In this document: positions 58,202-64,000 of the stretch, piece after piece
How the letters are laid out: every line of letters begins with the position of its first letter
Position numbering within the stretch: position 1 is the stretch's first letter
IMG/VR virus record: IMGVR_UViG_3300027749_002876
Span: 248,001 to 312,000 of that record
Length of the DNA stretch: 64,000 nucleotides
Strand: one strand, 5' to 3'
Origin: a virus
Made by a program: the position numbers and the translations under genes
The notes under the pieces: model-generated
Told to the model about the DNA's origin: nothing
Database searches by the model: none
What the model saw: the letters and a program-made list of their open reading frames with translations, nothing else

Positions 58202-58547
58202 ATATGTTTAATTTCCATTTTGTTGTTTTACCGTCATATGAGCTATCAGCTATAATGCTTATATCTTCTGCAATGCAATCTACCCCATCATCACTATTGG
58301 GCATTAACTTATATACAACTGATTTAGGACCAGCTGTTGATAGTCTACCATCAATAACTCTTATGTCTGGTCTTGCGGCAGCAAAAGTTTGTGCATCAAT
58401 TACAATGTAATTGCCAGTCATTGATTTATCACCGGTATAACATACTACCGCCCCGTTTTCATCATAATATAATCTAAATTCGGGTGGTTCCATTTTAGGT
58501 TGTTCCCATATAACTATATATTCTACTTGGGTATTTTCTATGCTCAT
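58188..58547 (-). CDS. hypothetical protein, 119 aa
   Basis: Not recognised. Beta-rich with an N-terminal segment MSIENTQVEYIVIWEQPKME and later YNENGAVVCY-like strands (YYDENGAVVCYTGDKSM). No enzymatic motif, signal or membrane segment. It overlaps the genes on both sides (58188-58201 and 58544-58547), so it is translated as part of the glycosyltransferase set and may be an accessory subunit. Confidence 0.6.
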   Translation of the reverse strand: MSIENTQVEYIVIWEQPKMEPPEFRLYYDENGAVVCYTGDKSMTGNYIVIDAQTFAAARPDIRVIDGRLSTAGPKSVVYKLMPNSDDGVDCIAEDISIIADSSYDGKTTKWKLNIYELE

Positions 58548-59299
58548 TTCATACTTTCTAATATTTTATCACTAAAATTCTTTATATGATAGTGAAAAGG
58601 ATATCGTTGTGGGACAGTTTGAATTCTAATATGATCCGGTAAACATTCATATACAAATGTATCAGTCCAATTTTCAGTTGGTGTTTCATTAATATATTGT
58701 TTCATATGCACCATTGACATATCAGTAAACGTTGGCATCATAGTGTTTTCCACACCCATAATATGACAAGCAATAGCGTATGCCCAATCAGTTGTTGCTA
58801 ACTCTTGTGCATTGCATCTTAATGACGATTTGTAATGTACCCAATTTTCAAACACATCTCTTACAATAGCAAAAAATTGTTTTGCAGTATCAGATTTTTT
58901 AAAATATGTAATTGCATTATATGCATCAGGTAAATTATTATCATCTATAAATCTACGATATACTCTATTGTCTGATATGTCTTGTTTGTAATTTCTAATT
59001 ATACTTGATACTACTATGTCTCTATGTGATAACACATCCCACCAATAGTCAATGTTTTTAGGAATGTACATATCTGCTTCTAGTTTAATTGTATACTCGT
59101 ATGGACTAGCATCATATACTTGCCAATCATTTTGTAATTTCCAATTAGTGTCAGGTGCTTGATCACCATATGGCAACATGTCTGTAGTTACTATAGTTAC
59201 ATTAGCATTGGGCATTACTCTTTTAATACTTTTTTCTAACACATTAGCACATTTAACATAGTCATCACCTTGCGCCATAATCACAAAGCCTTTGTTCAT
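58544..59299 (-). CDS. glycosyltransferase-like protein, 251 aa
   Basis: Begins MNKGFVIMAQGDDYVKCANV and continues with a GT-A-like Rossmann pattern. The segment YTIKLEADMYIPKN (about 90-103) has an acidic ExD-type motif at the position where nucleotide-sugar-Mn binding is expected. A Trp/His-rich middle (NIDYWWDVLSHRDIV) follows. It resembles GT8-type or related enzymes. It is in the minus-strand operon with two similar proteins, suggesting glycan assembly. Confidence 0.65.
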   Translation of the reverse strand: MNKGFVIMAQGDDYVKCANVLEKSIKRVMPNANVTIVTTDMLPYGDQAPDTNWKLQNDWQVYDASPYEYTIKLEADMYIPKNIDYWWDVLSHRDIVVSSIIRNYKQDISDNRVYRRFIDDNNLPDAYNAITYFKKSDTAKQFFAIVRDVFENWVHYKSSLRCNAQELATTDWAYAIACHIMGVENTMMPTFTDMSMVHMKQYINETPTENWTDTFVYECLPDHIRIQTVPQRYPFHYHIKNFSDKILESMK

Positions 59300-60096
59300 A
59301 CTAACTCCATAAAGTTTTCTTTATTCATAACGTGGCAGTCCATATCTTTAACAATAATATATTCTTTACGAATTTTTCCTCGTTGCCAATTATCAAACAT
59401 CACCGTATATTCAGTATTAAAACTATCATCACTATTTTTATAAACCATAGTATTCTTGCCTATGTGAACTAAATTCCAAGGAATTAAATCTTCTACTGAA
59501 AGAGTATTGCCATTAGTAATACGTGTTGCAAGAGTGATAGCATAGTCATTGCGATAAGGGGAAGGAATAAATCCATGTAAATTTGCATAATGTTCATAAT
59601 TACGTTGAACCATACCCATTGAGTTAAATATCTGTTCTGCTCGTTTAGTTTTATTAAATCTAATAACTGTGGCCCATAATGTTTTAAATCCATATGGATT
59701 TAACATCTCTATTTGGGGGGTATTATACATTAGGAAATGTGTATCTTCGTGACAACAAAAATCAGTAGGTAACTCAAATGTCTTTAACAGTTTAGTTGAA
59801 TTAACTAAGTAGTCTGTATCTATTAATAATGTTTCATCATATGGAGTTAATTCAAATACCCGATATCTACCCTTATTAATCCATGTTTCTCGATCTCGTT
59901 TGTTACTTGTATCCGCAGTAGCGATAATAGTATTATCAAACACATAATCAATATTTTCAGGTATGGAAGTAGTATCTGTTATAATTGATACCGGTAAGTT
60001 TAAAAAGTGATTAATGCGTTTAGCTGTTGCAACAGCCATATCATAGTAGTTGAATTTAGTAGAGTTAAACGCAAATAGTATTACACCTTTGCTCAT
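59296..60096 (-). CDS. glycosyltransferase-like protein, 266 aa
   Basis: MSKGVILFAFNSTKFNYYDM at the start, then LTPYDETLLIDTDYLVNS (about 84-101) with a clear DTD (DxD) motif after a hydrophobic strand, as in GT8/GT-A enzymes. A His-containing DFCCHEDTHFL and a later segment could contribute to the donor site. It would transfer a sugar to an unknown acceptor. It overlaps the neighbouring genes by 4 bases on both sides. Confidence 0.72.
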   Translation of the reverse strand: MSKGVILFAFNSTKFNYYDMAVATAKRINHFLNLPVSIITDTTSIPENIDYVFDNTIIATADTSNKRDRETWINKGRYRVFELTPYDETLLIDTDYLVNSTKLLKTFELPTDFCCHEDTHFLMYNTPQIEMLNPYGFKTLWATVIRFNKTKRAEQIFNSMGMVQRNYEHYANLHGFIPSPYRNDYAITLATRITNGNTLSVEDLIPWNLVHIGKNTMVYKNSDDSFNTEYTVMFDNWQRGKIRKEYIIVKDMDCHVMNKENFMELV

Positions 60097-60398
60097 CGTT
60101 TTTTCTCTAGTTCAACCCACTCAGTGTACCATTCTTCCATAGTTGCTTTATAAACTATATTGAGTTTATTCAATAATGATTTTCTGTTTATTTTAACTGG
60201 GTTATTAAAATTATCCACTAGAATAATCTCATCTTCATTAGAAGATGCTAGGAAGTTGATTGTTGATAGATTAGCACTCCATAAGCCATTTTGTTCAGCT
60301 ACGATAAGTTTACTTTCGTATTTGTCCTTTAAATATGCTTTTGCGCTATTATGATTGAAGCGGGCTTTGGCTTCGGTTATTAAAGTCTTGGTATCCAT
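60093..60398 (-). CDS. hypothetical protein, 101 aa, first gene of minus-strand island operon
   Basis: Basic, partly helical protein (MDTKTLITEAKARFNHNSAK with continuing KAYLKDKYESKL), with a beta strand region IILVDNFNNPVKINRK. It is not recognised. The N-terminal pattern LITEA resembles the short L/I-x-E motif of capsid-targeting sequences, but the resemblance is weak. The ribosome site TAGGAG is strong and a late-like TCTAAATA lies just upstream. Confidence 0.6.
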   Translation of the reverse strand: MDTKTLITEAKARFNHNSAKAYLKDKYESKLIVAEQNGLWSANLSTINFLASSNEDEIILVDNFNNPVKINRKSLLNKLNIVYKATMEEWYTEWVELEKKR

Positions 60399-60413
60399 GT
60401 AATCTCCTAAGAG

Positions 60414-60421
60414 TATTTAGA
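60414..60421 (-). promoter_or_regulatory. late-promoter-like TCTAAATA
   Basis: It lies 15 bases before the 60398 ATG with TAGGAG between. Two mismatches to consensus, so this is a tentative promoter for the island operon. Confidence 0.35.
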
Positions 60422-60445
60422 TGGATACAAAGACTTGTGAAAAAA

Positions 60446-61396
60446 TTATGAACCGGTAACTGATCCAGATAAAGTAATTGCACCCCAAGTGTTAGCCAAA
60501 GTATTGGCTTCTGGGGCTACTGCTGTAAGTGTCACCGTAGAACCAGAACCTACTGTTAACCCATCTGGAACTTCATCCCAAACTGTATATAACGTAATAA
60601 CAGAACCAGCATCACCATTAACACCTTGAGTGCCATTTGATTTAGCAACAACACGAATGAATGAGTTAACATACGCTGTGGCACCACCTGCTAATTGCGT
60701 GAATACATCAACATTACTATTGGTCATTGCAAAGTAACCACTGTTGGTACTGATAGTAGGTGCACCACCACCTCCACCGATTTTAGTAATACCATTATAT
60801 GATGTAGATGCAATTGTAATTGTACCTGAAGTTGGTGCGGACATTACAACAGTACCTACATTACTTGCCAAACCATTGAATAGTGTGTTGCCGGCTCCGG
60901 ATGTTGAAGTGTGCGTAGGTACGATTTTTAATTGTCCACCTGCGTTAAAGAAATAACGTGCGGCGTCTCCATTGGCAAAAGTTACAGTCTGCGTGAAAGT
61001 AAGAGCATTAAGCCAGCTACTACCATATGAAACAGCATTAGAACCAGTTGCACCTTGTGTTGCGGCATTCAATCTACTGTTATAAATTGTTGGTAGATTA
61101 GTTGATACAGCAGAAATATAAGTAATAGTTCCACCAGTAACTGGAGCAGATACACTACTAATTGATGTGCCTTGATGTGCGGCTGCGCTTGCTGTTTTGT
61201 TAATAAGATTAGCCCATTTACTTGCAGTAACACTATCACCTACTGCGACAGTTGCTTCAGCAGTTTGACCATAACCCGCAGATGTTCCACCAGTCGACCA
61301 AACAGTGTTTAGTGTACCAGAAGCTGTATTTGGGTTTGTACCTACTAGACCATTATAATCTGCGGCTTGTATTGATCCGTATTGTGCGTAAGTCAT
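60446..61396 (-). CDS. virion structural/fibre-type protein, 316 aa
   Basis: Begins MTYAQYGSIQAADYNGLVG, a start common to structural proteins of T4-like marine phages. The sequence is Gly/Ser/Thr-rich with beta character and a central IGGGGGAPTISTNSG. It lacks signal peptides and motifs of enzymes. The AAGGAC ribosome site is present. It precedes the minus-strand island operon and follows the 61406 fibre gene, so it probably belongs to the late structural block. Confidence 0.65.
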   Translation of the reverse strand: MTYAQYGSIQAADYNGLVGTNPNTASGTLNTVWSTGGTSAGYGQTAEATVAVGDSVTASKWANLINKTASAAAHQGTSISSVSAPVTGGTITYISAVSTNLPTIYNSRLNAATQGATGSNAVSYGSSWLNALTFTQTVTFANGDAARYFFNAGGQLKIVPTHTSTSGAGNTLFNGLASNVGTVVMSAPTSGTITIASTSYNGITKIGGGGGAPTISTNSGYFAMTNSNVDVFTQLAGGATAYVNSFIRVVAKSNGTQGVNGDAGSVITLYTVWDEVPDGLTVGSGSTVTLTAVAPEANTLANTWGAITLSGSVTGS

Positions 61397-61405
61397 TTAT
61401 TGTCC

Positions 61406-62641
61406 TTAATTAATTTTAACGAAGGCTTCTACTGTGCCCACATCATCTGTTGTTTTATTCTCTAATGCACGACCAATTACATTGAATGATGTTGCCTCCC
61501 CTGCCAATGCGGCTCGGGCAATTCCTTTTCCTGCACTTACTAATCGTTCACCTTTTTTAACTTTACCAGTTACTTTAACTTTAACTCGTCCACCGACTGC
61601 AATCGGAGGATGTGTTGCGTCATTACCGGCGGCTGAATTCATTAAGTATGCCGCTGTTGCTGATACAACTCCAAATACGTCTTCTGATAAATCATACTGG
61701 ACTGCGGTAATCTCTTTATCTCCGCCCATTTCAACAACAGTACCAGCATCATAATATGCGTCTGCTTCAAATCTTTCTGCCAAGTCAGCATATGTTGCAT
61801 TCAATCTTGAACCTGAACTTAGTGACCAGTTACCTGTAATAGTACCTGCTGTGATATTTGCACCAGTAGTTAATGTAGTACCATTAAATGTAGCAGTACC
61901 TCCGCCTACAGTACCGTTAAATGTTGGTAGATAATTTGCTACTGTAGCATTAGAATAAGTGCCGCCAAAATTGATTGCGTTACCATTGGCATAATAATAA
62001 TTATCTGTTCTAATACCAATGTTACCGCCACCTGTAATAACTAAATTACCACCTGTAATCCACATACTTGTACCAGCAATCCCATTGGCAGTACCTGCAC
62101 CATTTTGAGTTAGTACACCAGTTAACGTTACTGCGGTTGATTGTGAACCTGCATTAATACTTTGAGTAAACAATGATCCAATATTACCAGTACCAATGTT
62201 GGCAGTTCCTGAACTGATATTAGCAGTAGAACTAACTGAAATATTAGTGAAAACACCGTTTGCACCAGTTACATTATTAACGGCAGTGATATTATTTGCT
62301 GCCAAATTTCCAGTAACTTGAACTGAACCAAAAGTGGTAGTTGAATTTGCTGAACTTACTGCTAGTGAAACCCATGCATTTGCGTTTGATAATCCGTCTG
62401 TTGGGCAAACATACAAAGTATTAGCATTTGTGTTATACCATAATTGACCAGTTAATGGATTTGCAGGTGGCGTAGAATTTGAGAAGTTTTCTAATTGATG
62501 TACGAAATTTGTGTCTAATTGCTGACCATAACCAGCATAGTTTCTTCCTGGAAGACCAACTGATGTACTGGTCGTATTTATGGTTCCGTCAGCGATGGTT
62601 GTCAGTATAGTTCCATCACTTTTTACAATTGTATATGCCAT
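61406..62641 (-). CDS. tail-fibre protein with autoproteolytic-like C-terminal domain
   Basis: 411 residues. The N-terminal part has QLENFSNSTPPANPLTGQLW with YNTNANTLYV, a fibre attachment type motif. The middle is Gly/Thr/Asn-rich beta sequence. The C-terminal 130 residues start YADLAERFEADAYYDAGTVV and resemble the Peptidase_G2-like (intramolecular chaperone/autoproteolytic) domain of phage fibres. It probably forms a trimeric tail fibre. A late-like GATAAATA at 62667-62674 and ribosome site GGAG precede the ATG. Confidence 0.75.
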   Translation of the reverse strand: MAYTIVKSDGTILTTIADGTINTTSTSVGLPGRNYAGYGQQLDTNFVHQLENFSNSTPPANPLTGQLWYNTNANTLYVCPTDGLSNANAWVSLAVSSANSTTTFGSVQVTGNLAANNITAVNNVTGANGVFTNISVSSTANISSGTANIGTGNIGSLFTQSINAGSQSTAVTLTGVLTQNGAGTANGIAGTSMWITGGNLVITGGGNIGIRTDNYYYANGNAINFGGTYSNATVANYLPTFNGTVGGGTATFNGTTLTTGANITAGTITGNWSLSSGSRLNATYADLAERFEADAYYDAGTVVEMGGDKEITAVQYDLSEDVFGVVSATAAYLMNSAAGNDATHPPIAVGGRVKVKVTGKVKKGERLVSAGKGIARAALAGEATSFNVIGRALENKTTDDVGTVEAFVKIN

Positions 62642-62666
62642 CTTGAATTACTCCGGGGTTCTATTT

Positions 62667-62674
62667 TATTTATC
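62667..62674 (-). promoter_or_regulatory. late-promoter-like GATAAATA
   Basis: It lies 26 bases before the 62641 ATG, adjacent to the stop of the upstream structural gene, with a GGAG ribosome site between. Confidence 0.5.
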
Positions 62675-63295
62675 TTAAATTGTCACTAAGTTTGTTAGTG
62701 CTTGTATTCTAACTGTATAATCTATTTGAATCTGTCTATTTAAACTCTTTTGGACTGGGTGAAAAATAACATGTGTTAACAATCTTGTTACCACATTGCC
62801 GTTAGTATCAGTTCCGTAATTTGCCAATAAACCTAATTCGTCAAAAATATAGCTAGAATCAGTTTGTGTGCTATTATCAAATGCTGCCTGACCTGACGGC
62901 TCGCCGTAGTCTAGTAAACATTGTACTAAAATGTCTGTATACACACGGCCTGTCGTGTGCGATACAGTCATTTTATTTCTTGTAGGGTCTAGATTAAAAA
63001 CACTGGTATCATCTACGATTTTAGCGTAGGTTTGATTGTATAGTGCCGCATTCTGCCCTGTTGTATTTGGGGGTAGATAAGTGATAACTCCGGTTTCGTC
63101 AACTGACGCACCACCGTTACCAAATGCCATTTGATAGATTTCTCCGTAACCACGACTGCTTAATGTGTCAGCAATCGCTTCTGACATATTTTCGTAGTTA
63201 ATAGCATTATGCTTATCAACAAAAACTTCGCCGTTGTTAGGGTCATATACCTTTAAAAAACCCTCTACTTTATATGATAGTGTTATTACTGACAT
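62675..63295 (-). CDS. virion structural protein, 206 aa
   Basis: Starts MSVITLSYKVEGFLKVYDPN and is mostly beta, with EAIADTLSSRGYGEIYQMAFGN in the first third and RLLTHVIFHPVQKSLNRQ near the end. It resembles T4-like baseplate or tail structural proteins of marine phages but I cannot name it. Its ATG overlaps the stop of the small 51-residue gene (TAATG), so the two are coupled. Confidence 0.65.
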   Translation of the reverse strand: MSVITLSYKVEGFLKVYDPNNGEVFVDKHNAINYENMSEAIADTLSSRGYGEIYQMAFGNGGASVDETGVITYLPPNTTGQNAALYNQTYAKIVDDTSVFNLDPTRNKMTVSHTTGRVYTDILVQCLLDYGEPSGQAAFDNSTQTDSSYIFDELGLLANYGTDTNGNVVTRLLTHVIFHPVQKSLNRQIQIDYTVRIQALTNLVTI

Positions 63296-63450
63296 TAGTT
63301 ATCACCCCGTGTTTGAACCAATACTTCTTCAGTATTTGGATCTGTAATTTTTAGAAAAGATGAGAAATAAAACCCTCCGGACTCATTAGGTTTAACTTCT
63401 GCTCTAACCTCAGTTTGAGCATTTTCTGTATTTTCTTGTTTATTATTCAT
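63295..63450 (-). CDS. 51-residue structural operon protein
   Basis: A short ORF. The peptide MNNKQENTENAQTEVRAEVK is hydrophilic, then GGFYFSSFLKITDPNTEEVL, ending QTRGDN. The KVTDP-like strand resembles the start of the neighbouring 62675 protein (FLKVYDPNNGEVF), suggesting a shared domain or duplication. A GATAAATA element ends 5 bases before the ATG, which would make the message leaderless. Function unknown; probably a small virion part. Confidence 0.65.
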   Translation of the reverse strand: MNNKQENTENAQTEVRAEVKPNESGGFYFSSFLKITDPNTEEVLVQTRGDN

Positions 63451-63455
63451 TTACT

Positions 63456-63463
63456 TATTTATC
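63456..63463 (-). promoter_or_regulatory. late-promoter-like GATAAATA abutting start
   Basis: The predicted transcription start coincides with the A of the ATG at 63450. One mismatch to consensus. Confidence 0.4.
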
Positions 63464-63465
63464 TT

Positions 63466-64000
63466 TCAGGGAACATCGGCATTTAAGAAATTAGCAGGAT
63501 ATGTTGTGCTAATCTGTAAAGGATCACCGTCTACTAGGTTATAGTTGAACGAATTCCAACTAAATCCGTTATAAACATCAGGTAACACATTTGACGATAA
63601 TATCCCGTAAACTGTCGTAAATTTAGGAATATATGTTAGTTTTCCGGTACCATTTGCACCACGTTGCAATCCAGATAAAGTATTCTCATCAAAATTGACA
63701 GTGGTGTAACGTATTTGCTCACCGTTAATATAAATTAAATTACCCAATATTACTGTTACAGTTAAATTATTCCCTACAATAATTGAAGGACTAGTTGGAT
63801 CTATATCTATTACTAATACTGGAGCTGTATTCTCTATTACAATACGATATTCTGCAGGATCAACTAACAAACTTGAGGTATTATTATATACAATAACTTC
63901 TGAAATTGTATTCTTATCACCATTGAGTCCTATACTCATTGTATCATCAACTACTACAGGAGCAGTTTCATTTTGTACAATAGACGCTGTAACTCTGGAT
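63466..64000 (-). CDS. virion structural protein, 5' end outside window
   Basis: The frame is open across the window edge (no stop back to 64000), so the ATG at 63939 is probably internal and 178 codons are visible. It contains repeated beta-type units: a block with NETAPVVVDD and NGDKNTISEVIVYNN is followed by another with ENTAPVLVIDIDPTSPSIIV, and then INGEQIRYTTVNFDENTLSG and LQRGANGTG, typical of T4-like baseplate or fibre proteins. The exact identity is not recognised. Confidence 0.65.
   Translation of the reverse strand, partial: SRVTASIVQNETAPVVVDDTMSIGLNGDKNTISEVIVYNNTSSLLVDPAEYRIVIENTAPVLVIDIDPTSPSIIVGNNLTVTVILGNLIYINGEQIRYTTVNFDENTLSGLQRGANGTGKLTYIPKFTTVYGILSSNVLPDVYNGFSWNSFNYNLVDGDPLQISTTYPANFLNADVP

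Overview
The window looks like part of a large, AT-rich, T4-like (Straboviridae-style) bacteriophage genome. The signature genes are a T4 replication/recombination module (UvsX, UvsY, gp32-type ssDNA-binding protein), a gp17-type large terminase, a holin T homologue, a spanin pair, thymidylate synthase and late-promoter-like TATAAATA elements. Three features point to a betaproteobacterial, probably freshwater, host: a betaproteobacterial-type trimeric porin gene, a small BPSL0761-like protein and, most strikingly, a circularly permuted two-piece tmRNA gene of the kind known from Betaproteobacteria (also Alphaproteobacteria and cyanobacteria). No integrase, IS element, CRISPR array or ordinary tRNA gene was seen. 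The host assignment is inference.

Layout. 1-5000 (minus strand): AAA+ ATPase, small early genes behind strong sigma70 promoters, UvsY-UvsX, gp32. 5000-12700 (minus): head and packaging genes, including terminase, three proteins with capsid-targeting-like N-termini, a methyltransferase, a fibre-like protein, lipoproteins and spanins. 12700-15900: sugar aminotransferase, epimerase and ThyA. 15900-21700: conserved small proteins, a VWA/metallopeptidase protein and its MoxR ATPase, served by a family of near-identical sigma70 promoters. 21700-31300: adhesin array with five of the six paralogous proteins made of six Kelch-like repeats, a large Fn3/Gly-rich fibre, a porin and a secreted-type protein. 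31400-34800: Asp/Glu racemase, holin T, dicarboxylate/amino-acid symporter and periplasmic amino-acid-binding protein. 34800-40500: membrane coiled-coil proteins, two large secreted proteins (one Asn-rich and amyloid-like) and the sixth Kelch-like protein.

40472-40871 is the only stretch over 300 bases without an ordinary gene. It holds the permuted tmRNA (acceptor piece, intervening segment, coding piece with tag ANDSQFSIAA, strong terminator). A 26-residue membrane microprotein ORF with a good ribosome-binding site lies inside the intervening segment.

40872-60400 is an accessory modification island: a 1447-residue protein with about 15 FDFSWRPDP-type repeats, eight radical SAM enzymes on two converging operons, a probable 2OG-Fe(II) oxygenase, a sulfotransferase and glycosyltransferase-like proteins. 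It could plausibly modify a glycan, a peptide or the virion surface, but no substrate can be read from the sequence. 60400-64000 (minus) returns to virion structural genes (fibre and baseplate type), the last one running off the window. The four most notable features are the phage-encoded permuted tmRNA, the radical SAM island, the Kelch-like adhesin array and the amino-acid uptake/racemase cluster wrapped around the holin.
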